Positions 1 to 8,647 of a stretch of 64,000 nt of DNA are shown here, piece after piece. A model generated the notes under the pieces. That model was given only the letters and a program-made list of their open reading frames with translations. It ran no database searches and was not told where the DNA came from. The position numbers were made by a program, and so were the translations under genes. The DNA is from DASVVT01 sp036386415 (GTDB lineage Bacteria; Acidobacteriota; Blastocatellia; Pyrinomonadales; Pyrinomonadaceae), in NCBI GenBank assembly GCA_036386415.1, contig DASVVT010000088.1, positions 62,001 through 126,000 of the forward strand. Reading direction: 5' to 3'. The stretch's first letter is position 1. Every line of letters starts with the position of its first letter.

Positions 1-1
1 C

Positions 2-496
2 CGCTCGACCTCCGGCTATGATCTGGTAGACGATGCGGCGCTCAAGGCATTGACCGAAGAGCTCTTACCACTGGCGCGCGTCCTGACGCCGAACATTCCG
101 GAGGCAGAGCGTATCACGGGTCTTCGCATTACAGATGAAGAAGGGATGAAACAGGCCGCGCGCGTCATGCGAGAGATGGGAGCGCGCGCCGTGCTCGTCA
201 AAGGCGGACACCTGAAAGCGCAGCGGGCAACAGGCAAGCCGTTGGCTGTAGATATACTTGATGATGGCGGGCGGATCACAGTCTTTCGTGAAGAGATGAT
301 CGAAACAACCGCCACTCACGGGACGGGCTGCACGCTGGCCGCTGCTATAGCGGCCTGCCTCGGTCGCGGCTTGAGCCTGGAGGAAGCCACAGCGACCGCC
401 AAACGCTTCGTCACAGACGCCATACGCCGCGCCTCGCATCTAGGCCACGGCCACAGCCCCATCGAACAGTCGAGAGTCTGGGGTCATGAGTCATGA
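2..496 (+). CDS. thiD: Hydroxymethylpyrimidine/phosphomethylpyrimidine kinase, C-terminal part (cut by window start)
   Basis: This is the C-terminal part of a ThiD-type kinase, which phosphorylates HMP and HMP-phosphate with ATP in cytosolic thiamine biosynthesis. The frame is open from base 2, so the true start lies outside the window. Visible family features are the SGYDLVDDAAL segment, LTPNIPEAE, VLVKGGH, and the anion-hole motif THGTGCTLAAAIAACL. The C-terminal helix EEATATAKRFVTDAI is followed by a short tail, HSPIEQSRVWGHES. The last codons lie in a GAGTCAT-type heptamer repeat, so the final few residues may be repeat-derived. I am confident of the family. The fusion or operon state upstream cannot be seen. 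Confidence 0.9.
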   Translation, partial: RSTSGYDLVDDAALKALTEELLPLARVLTPNIPEAERITGLRITDEEGMKQAARVMREMGARAVLVKGGHLKAQRATGKPLAVDILDDGGRITVFREEMIETTATHGTGCTLAAAIAACLGRGLSLEEATATAKRFVTDAIRRASHLGHGHSPIEQSRVWGHES

Positions 497-717
497 GTCA
501 AAAGCTAAACGGTAGAGTCCTGCTGTGATTAGTGCTCTGTGCCGCCTCTCTCGTCCTGCGGTGTCTGCGGTGGTGAGTGGTTCTGAAAGTTGATTCACCA
601 CCGCAGACACCGCAGAACGCGGAGGATGCACAGAGAAGAGATGGAACCAGGAGACTACTAGCTAAACAGTCTTTATCTTCTGATTTCTGACTCCAGACTC
701 TAAACTCATGACTCTTC
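483..717. repeat. Nested inverted repeats between thiD and the cyclophilin gene
   Basis: The outer arms are tandem GAGTCAT-like heptamers at about 483-502, matched by inverted copies (ACTCATGACTC) at about 706-717. The right outer arm overlaps the 3' end of the convergent cyclophilin gene. Inside lies a second hairpin at 544-626, with arms built on the unit CCGCAGACA. A transcript would fold into a long stem. It may act as a bidirectional transcription end, but there is no T tract. Confidence 0.7.
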
Positions 718-1194
718 GATGGTGACTTTCTCCATGGTCACGTCCGAGAGCGGCTTGTCATTGCGGTCTTTGTCGGTCGAGGCGATCTTGTCTACCACAT
801 CCTGTCCCTCTGTGACGCGACCGAAGATGGTGTAGCTGGGCGGCAGCGGATAATCGACATGCATGATGAAGAACTGCGAGCCGTTGGTGTTCGGCCCGGC
901 GTTAGCCATTGCCACCGTGCCTGCTTTATAACCGCGCCTGTAAACATCGGACGAGCTATTGATCTCGTCATTGAAGCGCCCGCCCCATGCTGATGCGCCG
1001 CCGCGTCCGGTGCCCGTCGGATCGCCCCCCTGAATCATGAATCCCTTGATGACCCTATGAAAGATGACGCCGTCGTAATAACCCTTCTCGGCCAGGAGAC
1101 GGAAATTCTCTGTCGTCTTCGGCGCGTCCTCTTCAAGCAACTCGAAGCGGATCGTGCCCATGTTCGTCTTGATGACTGCGGTGCGATTTGCCAT
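706..1194 (-). CDS. Peptidyl-prolyl cis-trans isomerase, cyclophilin type
   Basis: A single-domain, 162-residue cyclophilin that catalyses cis-trans isomerisation of Xaa-Pro bonds. Core motifs are all present: the catalytic-region FHRVI, GGDPTGTGRGG, MANAGPNTNGSQFFI and the late FGRV. No signal peptide is seen, so it is probably cytosolic. The start is well supported by AAAGGAG a few bases upstream of the ATG at 1194. The gene converges on thiD, with a nested hairpin repeat between them. Its length is normal for bacterial PpiB-like enzymes. A specific client or pathway cannot be inferred. Confidence 0.95.
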   Translation of the reverse strand: MANRTAVIKTNMGTIRFELLEEDAPKTTENFRLLAEKGYYDGVIFHRVIKGFMIQGGDPTGTGRGGASAWGGRFNDEINSSSDVYRRGYKAGTVAMANAGPNTNGSQFFIMHVDYPLPPSYTIFGRVTEGQDVVDKIASTDKDRNDKPLSDVTMEKVTIEES

Positions 1195-1212
1195 ATGTGC
1201 TCCTTTGGAAGA

Positions 1213-1351
1213 AGTAGTCAGTAGTCAGTAGTCAGTAATCAGTAGAAAGAAAGACCGCCTTTGCTGTCAACTTTGATTTAGATGCTCAATACGAGAACGC
1301 GTCAACCGCTTTTCTTTCCTACTGGCTACTGACTACTGACTACTGTCTCCT
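1213..1351. repeat. Hairpin element, GTAGTCA-arm family (family A), inverted core
   Basis: The left arm is AGTAGTC heptamers from 1213. The right arm, ending near 1351, is the inverted ACTGACT set. The inner core carries the GATTTAGATG...GCGTCAACCGC segment seen in other family-A elements, here in the orientation of the copies at 24.8 and 29.7 kb. The right arm runs into the 3' end of the HAD gene. Confidence 0.8.
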
Positions 1352-2224
1352 GTTGTTGAGTATAAACTTCTCAATCGCGTCGGCCACGCCGTCTTCGTCG
1401 TTGGTGGCGGTGACGTGAAAATCCGTGATGCCGTTCAGGCTGTCGCGCAGGTCTGGTTCGGCGTTGCCCATCACGACGCTGATCCCGGCGAAGCCGAGCA
1501 TCTCAAGGTCATTGAAATTATCGCCGATAGCCATCACCTCTTCACGCTTGAGGCCATATTCGGTAGCGACCGCCTCGACGCCGACGCCCTTCGAGACAGC
1601 CGGATGCAGCACGTCCACGAGCGCGAAGTCCTGTTTCGGATACATAGTGGTCAGGACTTTGACGCTCTCTCCAAGCTCGCGCCGCAGTGCTTCGTCCAGA
1701 CGCCTCATCGTCGAACAGTTGCCGGAGAAAGCCACGTGTACCGGCGCGTGATCGAGATACTCTTCGAGCGAAGGAACGCGGCGCACGGCCTCTTCCGCCT
1801 CGTCGCCATGGATGCGGCGCGACCAGGCGATGTACTTCAAAAGCGCCGTGTTGTCTTCGCTCAGATGATCGTAGACCAGGAGCCCCGCACCAACGGGGTC
1901 GTCGCTCACGAGCGCGTCTGCCCCTTCCCTGCGCCCGACACGCAGCACCTCGTGCGCGGCTTCGAGCGGCAGCAGATTGACGGCCACCGTTTCCAGCGTG
2001 CGCGCATGCTTGGTGAGCGCCCCATTATGCGCGATGACCGGCACGTCGAGTCCGAGTTCGAGCGCCAGCGGGCGCGCGTCGCGAAAGCGGCGACCCGTCA
2101 CCAGAGCGACGCGCACGCCCCGCGCACGCGCCTCCCCAATCGCCCGCACGTTTCCCTCCGGCAGCAAGCCACGAGAGTTAAGCAGTGTCCCATCCAGATC
2201 GAGGGCGAGTAAGCGTACAGGCAT
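1340..2224 (-). CDS. Cof-type HAD-IIB hydrolase (sugar/nucleotide phosphatase)
   Basis: A HAD-superfamily phosphatase of the Cof/YidA type, about 294 residues. It shows motif I (LDLDGTLLNS, near the N-terminus), motif II (TGRR), the motif III lysine region (AVSKGVGVEAV) and motif IV (AIGDNFNDLEML). These supply the nucleophilic Asp, the Lys and the Mg-binding acids. I chose the ATG at 2224 because motif I then sits at residue 7, as in the family. The longer frame to 2338 would add 38 residues out of a repeat. The last residues (RRQ) and the TAG stop are read from the right arm of the family-A hairpin, so the natural C-terminus has been replaced or trimmed. The substrate is unknown. Confidence 0.9.
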   Translation of the reverse strand: MPVRLLALDLDGTLLNSRGLLPEGNVRAIGEARARGVRVALVTGRRFRDARPLALELGLDVPVIAHNGALTKHARTLETVAVNLLPLEAAHEVLRVGRREGADALVSDDPVGAGLLVYDHLSEDNTALLKYIAWSRRIHGDEAEEAVRRVPSLEEYLDHAPVHVAFSGNCSTMRRLDEALRRELGESVKVLTTMYPKQDFALVDVLHPAVSKGVGVEAVATEYGLKREEVMAIGDNFNDLEMLGFAGISVVMGNAEPDLRDSLNGITDFHVTATNDEDGVADAIEKFILNNRRQ

Positions 2225-2230
2225 AAGAGA

Positions 2231-2287
2231 ACAGTGATAAGTGACGACTGACAAGATAAAACATCGCGCCTCACTTGTCACTCGTCT
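2231..2287. repeat. Hairpin element, AAGTGAC-arm family (family G)
   Basis: The left arm is GTGATAAGTGACGACTGACAAG, given here as positions 2234-2255 because of its heptamer structure. The right arm is TCACTTGTCACTCGT at 2271-2285, with a short loop between. It lies just upstream of the HAD start. A second copy of this family is at 27251-27330. Confidence 0.65.
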
Positions 2288-2320
2288 ACCAGAGAGCAGA
2301 ATGAAAAGACGGCGTGCGAC

Positions 2321-2405
2321 CGATCCACGAAGTAACACGAATCAACACGAAACCGCCCTTTCTGTTCATCTCATTTCGTGTTATTTCGTGTGGCTTCGTG
2401 GATCG
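2321..2405. repeat. Hairpin element, AACACGAA-arm family (family C)
   Basis: A palindromic element that starts CGATCCACGAAG and ends CTTCGTGGATCG. Arms contain repeated AACACGAA units, and the loop is different from the other two copies (21261-21337 and 24081-24157). It lies in the divergent region between the HAD gene and thrC. Confidence 0.85.
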
Positions 2406-2486
2406 TTCCCCGTCCTCTTTTGTTTGCATCCTGATAGTCGCCCGCCGTTCGTCACACTTTCCAGGGGTGCAGGATGATTGCTCCAC

Positions 2487-2515
2487 CTGACGGAAATATT
2501 TTGGGGCGGTATGAT
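2487..2515 (+). promoter_or_regulatory. Possible sigma-70-type promoter for thrC
   Basis: CTGACG (2487-2492) and TATGAT (2510-2515) are separated by 17 bases. They match the -35 and -10 consensus at 4 and 5 of 6 positions. The site lies about 170 bases before the thrC start, and the leader between contains nothing else I recognise. This is prediction only. Confidence 0.3.
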
Positions 2516-2687
2516 GGGATAAAAGTGGACGGGCGCGAATGGGATTCCGAGTTACGGGGAGCTGGCCGAAGAGCCGTGCGTGCAGTCTATGTGCCTTTTA
2601 TGATAATCCATGCCAGCGCCGTTTGATGCGTAAACCACGTGCCTTGGCGCGTTGTTACGATTAATTGAAGGGAATACTGACTGGAAA

Positions 2688-3857
2688 ATGAACGTCACAC
2701 ATCTGGAATGCGCCGCGTGTGGTCTCTCGCACGAGGCACGGCGTTTGCACAATCTTTGCATAAGTTGCGGCAAGCCGCTGCTCGTCTCCTACGACCTTGA
2801 GCGGGCAAGAGAAACTTTGACAAAGGAATCTTTGAAGGAGCGTAGAGCAGACCTCTGGCGCTACCGCGAGGTGCTGCCCGTCGAAAGCGATGCGCACATA
2901 GTCTCGCTCGGCGAAGGCTGGACACCGCTCCTCAAAGCGTCGCGCCTCGGCGCGCAGCTTGGTCTTGAGCGCGGGCTGTACATCAAGGACGAATCGCAGA
3001 ACCCGACGCAGAGCTTTAAGGCGCGCGGGATGGCTGTGGCGGTCTCGATGGCGCTTGAGCTGGGCGCGCGGAAGCTGGCCGTGCCCTCTGCTGGAAACGC
3101 TGCGGGCGCGCTTGCGGCCTATGCGGCGCGTGCGGGTCTTGAAGCCTACATCTTCATGCCGCGTGACACGCCGCGCGCCAACGTCGTCGAGTGTGAACAG
3201 ACGGGCGCGCATGTGACGCTTCTTGACGGGCTCGTCACGGACTGCGGCGCGGAGGTGGCGAGGCGTAAAGAGTCGGAAGGCTGGTTCGACGTTTCGACGC
3301 TGAAAGAGCCGTATCGGGTCGAAGGCAAGAAGACGCTCGGCTACGAGTTGGCCGAACAGCTCGGTTGGCAGCTTCCAGACGTAGTGCTCTATCCGACCGG
3401 CGGCGGCACAGGGTTGATCGGCATGTGGAAAGCTTTCGATGAGATGGAGGCGATGGGCTGGATCGACGGAAAGCGCCCGCGTATGGTCACGGTGCAGGCT
3501 GCCGGGTGCGCCCCCATCGTGCGCGCGTTTTCGGAAGGAAAGCGCACGGCAGATGAGTTTCCGAACGCCGCGACCGTTGCTGCGGGTCTGCGCGTGCCCC
3601 GCGCGATCGGTGATTTTTTGATTCTAGACGCGCTGCACGCCTCCTGTGGCACAGCCCTGAGCGTGACGGATGAAGAGTTGATCCGGGCGACGCGCGAGAT
3701 CGGCGCGGCGGAAGGTCTCTTTGTTGCACCCGAAGGGGCGGCGTGCCTGCCCGCTTTGAAAAAGCTGATTGCCACCGGGGAGGTCAGGGCGGATGAGCAA
3801 GTTGTTTTATTCAATACCGGCGCAGGCGTAAAATATCTTGAGAGTTACGACACATGA
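2688..3857 (+). CDS. thrC: Threonine synthase
   Basis: A PLP enzyme that converts O-phosphohomoserine to threonine. The N-terminus has a zinc-ribbon-like CAACG...CISCG pair (about residues 8-31), as in many threonine synthases of this class. The PLP lysine lies in NPTQSFKARG, and the phosphate-binding glycine loop is PTGGGTGLIG. SAGNAAGALAAYAARAG and the C-terminal FNTGAGVKYLES are also typical. I chose the ATG at 2688 over the in-frame TTG at 2652 because the Cys-rich domain then begins at once. The length is about 389 residues, normal for the family. The gene is monocistronic, ending in a family-B hairpin. A fold-type II relative with another substrate is possible but less likely. Confidence 0.9.
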   Translation: MNVTHLECAACGLSHEARRLHNLCISCGKPLLVSYDLERARETLTKESLKERRADLWRYREVLPVESDAHIVSLGEGWTPLLKASRLGAQLGLERGLYIKDESQNPTQSFKARGMAVAVSMALELGARKLAVPSAGNAAGALAAYAARAGLEAYIFMPRDTPRANVVECEQTGAHVTLLDGLVTDCGAEVARRKESEGWFDVSTLKEPYRVEGKKTLGYELAEQLGWQLPDVVLYPTGGGTGLIGMWKAFDEMEAMGWIDGKRPRMVTVQAAGCAPIVRAFSEGKRTADEFPNAATVAAGLRVPRAIGDFLILDALHASCGTALSVTDEELIRATREIGAAEGLFVAPEGAACLPALKKLIATGEVRADEQVVLFNTGAGVKYLESYDT

Positions 3858-3860
3858 ACT

Positions 3861-3949
3861 TAAACGCAAAGGCCGCGAAGGGGCAGACGCAGAGGAGCGC
3901 AAAGAATCTACTCCTTTGCGATGTACTTCGCGTCCTCTGCGTTTAAATA
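3861..3949. repeat. Hairpin element, ACGCAAAGG-arm family (family B)
   Basis: The left arm is AAACGCAAAGG-type units directly after the thrC stop. The right arm is the inverted CCTCTGCGTTTAAA set. Other family-B copies are at about 9.5, 16.0, 35.1, 45.1 and 49.6 kb. The right arm can be read as an N-terminal extension of the following gene. Confidence 0.8.
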
Positions 3950-3983
3950 TCTCTTTTCAGTCATGCCCCTAGAGATGCTAAAT

Positions 3984-5228
3984 ATGAGATGTCGAATTCG
4001 CTATCTTCTCCCCTTGCTCTTGCTCATCACATCAAGCGTCGCTTCAGGTCAGGAGGCACTGAAGATGAAGCCTGTGGATGCCGAGCGAGTGCAGTTCGAC
4101 GACCTGCGCAGAGAGGGATTCGAGGCGCTCTACAACCTGGACTACGAAGGCGCGAACCGTCGCTTCAAGCAGATCGCGCGTCAGTTCCCGGATCATCCGG
4201 CTGGCCTACAGTTTCTCGCCGCCGCCTTGTGGGCGCAGACCTTGAACCAGTCGCGCCGCCTACAGGCTTCGCTCTACAGCTCTGACTCTTTCTACGCGCA
4301 GAGCGAGGATAAGGTTGACCCGCACACGGTCGCGCAGTTCCGCGAATGGACGCAGGCCGCGAAGCAACTGGCCGAAGCGCGTCTCAAGCGCGATCCGCGC
4401 GATGTCGAGGCGCTCTATTTCCTCGGCGCGGCGGAAGGATTGAAAGCGGCCTTTGCCGTGGCGGTCGAGCGCCGCTTTATGGCCGCGCTCCGTGATGGCT
4501 CGCGCAGCGTCGAACGCCACCGCCAGGTGATTAAGCTCGATCCAAACTTTCACGACGCGGAGCTGACCATAGGCATTTATGATTACACGGTCGGAGGGCT
4601 TCCGTTGCCGGTCAAGCTGCTGGCAAGCATAGGCGGCGTGCGCGGCTCGAAAAAGCGCGGCCTTGAGACGCTTCAGCGCGTGGCGAGCGAAGGGCGGTGG
4701 GCGAAAGATGACGCCAAATCGCTGCTCCTCGTCCTCTATAAGCGCGAGAAGCGATTCAATGATGCGCTCGCCATCTCGCGCGAGCTGTCGGCAAAATACC
4801 CGCGCAACTATCTCCTCAAGCTCGAATCAGCCGACGCGCTCATCTCTCAAGCTAATGCTGCACGCAAGGAGAGCAAGCTGGACGTGGCTGCCAGCGCGGA
4901 GCGTGAGGTGTACACTATCTTCGACGCGCTCTTGCGTGAGCGCGCCGCGTCCGGCTATTTCGATCTCATACATTTTCGATACGGCGAAACCCTTCTTCAG
5001 GCGGGGCAACCGGAGCGCGCTGCCCTTGAGTTTCTGGCGGCGGCAAACGTCAAGGGCGCTGAAACTGCGGTCGCCACGATGGCGCACCTGCGCGCAGCGC
5101 AGTCTCTCGATCTGGCGTCCAAGAGGAGCGAGGCGCTGGCCGAATACCGCGTTGTTCTCGCCCGCCAGGACGTTTACAATGCACACGAGGAAGCAAAGCG
5201 CGGATTGCGCGAGCCATACAAGCGATGA
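3984..5228 (+). CDS. Secreted TPR-like protein of unknown function
   Basis: A protein of about 414 residues with a signal peptide (MRCRIRYLLPLLLLITSSVA, cleavage likely after SGQ). It is otherwise made of helical repeats resembling tetratricopeptides (DYEGANRRFKQIARQFPDHP, RDPRDVEALYFLGAAEG, and others). The in-frame start at 3921 would add residues read from the family-B repeat. The ATG at 3984 has AGAG nine bases upstream and starts the signal peptide cleanly. It is exported and may act as a protein-interaction scaffold in the periplasm. Its stop codon overlaps the next start in ATGA, so the two genes are translationally coupled. I do not recognise a specific function. Confidence 0.8.
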   Translation: MRCRIRYLLPLLLLITSSVASGQEALKMKPVDAERVQFDDLRREGFEALYNLDYEGANRRFKQIARQFPDHPAGLQFLAAALWAQTLNQSRRLQASLYSSDSFYAQSEDKVDPHTVAQFREWTQAAKQLAEARLKRDPRDVEALYFLGAAEGLKAAFAVAVERRFMAALRDGSRSVERHRQVIKLDPNFHDAELTIGIYDYTVGGLPLPVKLLASIGGVRGSKKRGLETLQRVASEGRWAKDDAKSLLLVLYKREKRFNDALAISRELSAKYPRNYLLKLESADALISQANAARKESKLDVAASAEREVYTIFDALLRERAASGYFDLIHFRYGETLLQAGQPERAALEFLAAANVKGAETAVATMAHLRAAQSLDLASKRSEALAEYRVVLARQDVYNAHEEAKRGLREPYKR

Positions 5229-6511
5229 AGAACAAAGGGAAGAACGAACAAGGGGGCGCAGGCCGCACACGCCCGCGACGATTATTGCTCTGCCTGGACG
5301 GCGTGCCTTACGAGATCATCGAGGCGGCGCGGACGCGCGGGCTCTTCGATGCCTTTAACGCGCCATCGTGTCTGCTGTCGCCTTTCCCGACGCTGACCAA
5401 CGTGGCGCTCGCGGCCATGTTCAAAGCCAGCGCGCCGATGGGCTACGAGAGCCTCTACTTCGACCGCGCGGAGCGCGTCGTGCGCGGCGGCGTCAGTAAA
5501 TACATTGGCCGACGCACGCCGGACAAAGTCCCCTCGTCCTACATGGACGAGCTTGACTACCAGGAGCCGCTGCCCTTCGAGTTTCTCATTTACGTCGCGC
5601 CGGAAGCGGTCTGGCGAGCCGACATGCGACGCTTCCACGAGCGCTTTCGCGCTGCGCCTCAGGACAGAGACTACTTCGCTTTCCTCAAAGGCACGGACGG
5701 TTTGCTGCACATCTGTGGTCGCGAGCGCCTGGATGCGGCGCTTGTTTCGCTCGACCGAATACTGAGCGACATACATGCAACCTGCGGCGCGGAGACGGAG
5801 ATCGTGCTCTTCTCCGATCACGGCATGAATCTACAGGAGAACCGTCGCTCTCACCTGCAAACGCAACTTCGGCGCTCAGGATTCGAGATGATGGATCGTC
5901 TCGGCGGTCGCAATCGCCTTGCGGTAGCTTCTCCGGCCTTCGGCCTCTGCGGGTATGCCGCGCTCTACTGCTCGGATGAAGAGACCGCGCCACTGGTCGC
6001 CGACGCGCTCGTCCCGCTCGAAGGTCTAGACTTTGCCATCCACCGCGACGGCCCGTCGGCCATCATGGTGAAAGGCGCGCGCGGCACGGCGCGCATCGAG
6101 CGGCAAGAGAACGGGCGCGGCACGCTGTACCGCTACGAGCAGCTCGCAGGCGATCCCCTACAGCTCGCGCCCATCCTTCGCAGCCTCGACGCAGAAGGAT
6201 TGCTGGAGCAAAATGGTTATGCCACGGACGAGACGTGGTTCGCGCACACGGCCAGCCACGTCTACCCGGACGCGCTCGCTAACCTTTACGAATCCCTGCA
6301 CGCCCCGCGCGTGCATCACACAGCCGACGTGCTCGCCAGTTTCCAGGACGGCTACTACTACGGCTCATCCCTCTTCAGCCGCTTCGTCCACATCGCCGCC
6401 ACACACGGCAACGCCCTGCGCTCCAGCTCTTCGGCCTTCCTCATGAGTACCCATCGCACCTTCGCAGAGCATGTCCGCGCCACCGAAGCGCGACCGCTTC
6501 TCAAGGGATGA
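5225..6511 (+). CDS. Alkaline-phosphatase-superfamily (phosphodiesterase/nucleotide pyrophosphatase-like) protein
   Basis: A protein of 428 residues with the metal-site pattern of the alkaline phosphatase fold. LCLDGVPYE gives the first Asp, FPTLTNVALAAMF the Thr nucleophile, FSDHGMNLQ the Asp-His pair, and AATHGNA a late His. No signal peptide is visible, although the upstream coupled gene is exported. It overlaps that gene by 4 bases (ATGA), so the two probably work together, perhaps on a phosphorylated envelope component (inference). The stop codon TGA is read from the first unit of the following GGGATGA heptamer array. The substrate is unknown. Confidence 0.8.
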   Translation: MKNKGKNEQGGAGRTRPRRLLLCLDGVPYEIIEAARTRGLFDAFNAPSCLLSPFPTLTNVALAAMFKASAPMGYESLYFDRAERVVRGGVSKYIGRRTPDKVPSSYMDELDYQEPLPFEFLIYVAPEAVWRADMRRFHERFRAAPQDRDYFAFLKGTDGLLHICGRERLDAALVSLDRILSDIHATCGAETEIVLFSDHGMNLQENRRSHLQTQLRRSGFEMMDRLGGRNRLAVASPAFGLCGYAALYCSDEETAPLVADALVPLEGLDFAIHRDGPSAIMVKGARGTARIERQENGRGTLYRYEQLAGDPLQLAPILRSLDAEGLLEQNGYATDETWFAHTASHVYPDALANLYESLHAPRVHHTADVLASFQDGYYYGSSLFSRFVHIAATHGNALRSSSSAFLMSTHRTFAEHVRATEARPLLKG

Positions 6512-6583
6512 GGGATGAGGGATGAGGGATGAATAAGAAAAGCTTCTGTCTTTCTTTTAATTCATCCCTCATCCCTCATCCCT
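6505..6583. repeat. Hairpin element, GGGATGA-arm family (family H)
   Basis: Four GGGATGA heptamers form the left arm and inverted TCATCCC units form the right. The loop contains CTGTCTTTCTTTT (6546-6558), exactly the 13-mer found in the core of the family-A element at 8749-8761. Similar cores occur in family E. Confidence 0.85.
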
Positions 6584-6623
6584 TCCTTGACTCTCTCTGC
6601 CCGCCGCGCGTACAAACCTATGC

Positions 6624-7448
6624 ATGAGAGACGCAGCCTCGCCTGAGACGCCCGCGCAGCCTGCGGTCGAGACCGTCAATCTCGTGCGGCGCTTCGGGAA
6701 TTTCAAGGCTGTCGATTCCATCAACCTGATTGTCGAGCGCGGGCGGTTCTTCGGTTTCTTAGGCCCGAACGGGGCGGGCAAATCTACGACCATCAAGATG
6801 CTCACAGGCTTGCTCGCGCCGACCTCAGGCCGTGTGCGCGTGCTCGGGCGCGACATAGAGGCCGAGCCGATGGAGGTCAAACGAAGGATCGGCGTCGTGC
6901 CCGAAGACCTGAACCTGTTTGAGCGGCTGACGGGCGCGGAGATGCTCACCTTCACCGCACGCATGTACGGGCTTGAGAAGGCTTTGATCGCGGAGCGCAC
7001 GCGCGAGCTTCTCCTTCTGATGGAGCTGGACGAAGAGCCGAAGAAGCTGATCGTCGAATACTCGCACGGCATGAAGAAGAAGCTATCGCTGGCCTGCGCG
7101 CTCATACACCGCCCGGAAATACTGTTTTTAGATGAGCCGTTTGAAGGCATCGACGCCATCGCCACGCGCACGCTCAAGGATTTACTCTCCAGGCTGACGG
7201 CGCGCGGGCTCACAGTCTTTCTCACCTCGCACGTGCTTGAGATCATCGAGCGACTCTGCACGGACATCGCCATCATCTCTCAGGGCAAACTCGTCGCCTC
7301 TGGCTCGCTCGACGAGCTGCGGCGCGGCATCAAGGTTGAAGGCGACGGGCGCACGCAGGCGAGCCCCATGTCGCTCGAAGACTATTTCATACAGGTCGTC
7401 GGCGGAGCGCGATTGGCGGGCGACGACGTGCTTCGTTGGCTGACTTGA
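6624..7448 (+). CDS. ABC transporter ATP-binding protein (ABC-2/CcmA type)
   Basis: A protein of 274 residues with a full nucleotide-binding domain. Visible are Walker A (GPNGAGKSTT, about residues 51-60), the Q-loop region VVPEDLNLFERLTG, the signature YSHGMKKKLSLA, Walker B ILFLDEPFEGID and the switch His in LTSHVLEI. The YSHGMKKK-type signature is usual for exporters of the ABC-2/NatA group. No permease gene is adjacent, so the membrane partner must be elsewhere or be shared. It is followed at once by a family-D/nested hairpin. The substrate is unknown. Confidence 0.9.
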   Translation: MRDAASPETPAQPAVETVNLVRRFGNFKAVDSINLIVERGRFFGFLGPNGAGKSTTIKMLTGLLAPTSGRVRVLGRDIEAEPMEVKRRIGVVPEDLNLFERLTGAEMLTFTARMYGLEKALIAERTRELLLLMELDEEPKKLIVEYSHGMKKKLSLACALIHRPEILFLDEPFEGIDAIATRTLKDLLSRLTARGLTVFLTSHVLEIIERLCTDIAIISQGKLVASGSLDELRRGIKVEGDGRTQASPMSLEDYFIQVVGGARLAGDDVLRWLT

Positions 7449-7563
7449 TTACGGAATGCTGATTTCGGATTGCGGATTGAAAGATTTGAGATTTGAAATC
7501 TCAGATTTCAGATTCGAGATTCCCGAAGTGCCAATCCGAAATCAGCATTCCGCATTCCGCAAC
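7448..7563. repeat. Nested hairpin element, GCGGAAT-arm family (family D)
   Basis: Outer arms are ATTGCGGATTG-type heptamers (from 7448) and inverted CGCATTCCGCAA (to 7563). Inner arms are AGATTTGAGATTTGA and its inverted copy near 7498-7525. It sits between the ABC ATPase and the GNAT gene and is readable in frame ahead of the GNAT start. Confidence 0.8.
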
Positions 7564-7567
7564 CGTT

Positions 7568-8647
7568 ATGACTGAGCTTCAGATCGAACAGTTCCGGCCA
7601 TCGGACGAGGACGCGCTTCTTTCATTTCTGCGCGCGGCCTACCCGGACGACCCGCGCCGCAGCGACCGTGCCTTCTGGAGGTGGCATTTCCTTGAGCACC
7701 CGCACGTCAAGCGGGACGATATTCCAATCTGGCTTGTGAAGGACAAAGAGCGTATTGCCGCACAGTTGGCCGCGATTCCCGCCTCGCTCAAAATAGGCGA
7801 TGAGAGAGAGCGCGCCATCTGGATCATGGATGTTTACGTCCATTCGGACTACCGCAGGCGGGGACTGGCGCGGCGCTTGTGGCTGGCCGCCGGTCAGTCC
7901 TACTCGCGCATGTTCGGGCTGGGCATCAACGAGCAATCGAAGGCGGTCGTGATGGGTTTGAGCTGGGTCGAGATGGGACACATACATCGCTACCACAGGC
8001 TACTGTTTCCAGGCGACGCGCTCAAGGATATTCAAAAACTGGGGGCGCTGCGTGAGTTGGTGAATCTCGGCTACGCCCCGTTTCGCCGCCGCCTTGCCGG
8101 ACGCGCGCGACAGGCGGCGGGCACAGGAGCCGTGCGCGAGGTCAGGGAGTTCGACGCCTCGTTTGACGATCTCTGGCGGAGAGCCCGCGCACAGTGGCCC
8201 TGCGCCGTCGAGCGCGATGCACGCTACCTAGAATGGCAGTTCATGCGCCAGCCCGGAAAAAGGTTTGACGTGCTGGGGCTTTACATGGGCGAGCAACTGA
8301 CAGGCTACGTGGTTCTCTTCTTCAGAAAGCCGGAGAGGGCGGGCGCACCGCCCAAGGCCGCCATCACAGACCTGTGTTACGACGCCAGCGCAACGCCCGA
8401 AGTGATTGACGAGCTTTTGAAAGCAGCCCTGCGCCTCGCGCTGGAAAGGCGCGCCGGAAGTCTTGTCACGGACGTACTTGACCCGCGCGTTGAGGAGCGA
8501 TTGAGAGCCTTCGGCTTCCGGCGCATCAAGACCGCCCCGGAGTTTATCGCCAACGGGGGCGCACCCCCCTTGATGTACGATCCCGGCAACTGGTTTTTAA
8601 CGCGCGCCGATTCAGACGTGAGCATCTTCGAGCAGCCGAATCTTTGA
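7568..8647 (+). CDS. GNAT-family N-acetyltransferase
   Basis: A protein of about 359 residues. The first half carries an acetyl-CoA binding motif A (VYVHSDYRRRGLARRLW, near residues 92-108) typical of GNAT enzymes. The second half has a weaker GNAT-like region (GYVVLFF...ALRLALERRAGSLVTD), so this may be a tandem GNAT. The frame extends upstream to 7493, but those residues come from the hairpin. The ATG at 7568 gives the natural MTELQIEQFRPSDEDALLSF start. The gene stands next to the polysaccharide deacetylase, which would fit amino-sugar or glycan modification (inference only). Confidence 0.85.
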   Translation: MTELQIEQFRPSDEDALLSFLRAAYPDDPRRSDRAFWRWHFLEHPHVKRDDIPIWLVKDKERIAAQLAAIPASLKIGDERERAIWIMDVYVHSDYRRRGLARRLWLAAGQSYSRMFGLGINEQSKAVVMGLSWVEMGHIHRYHRLLFPGDALKDIQKLGALRELVNLGYAPFRRRLAGRARQAAGTGAVREVREFDASFDDLWRRARAQWPCAVERDARYLEWQFMRQPGKRFDVLGLYMGEQLTGYVVLFFRKPERAGAPPKAAITDLCYDASATPEVIDELLKAALRLALERRAGSLVTDVLDPRVEERLRAFGFRRIKTAPEFIANGGAPPLMYDPGNWFLTRADSDVSIFEQPNL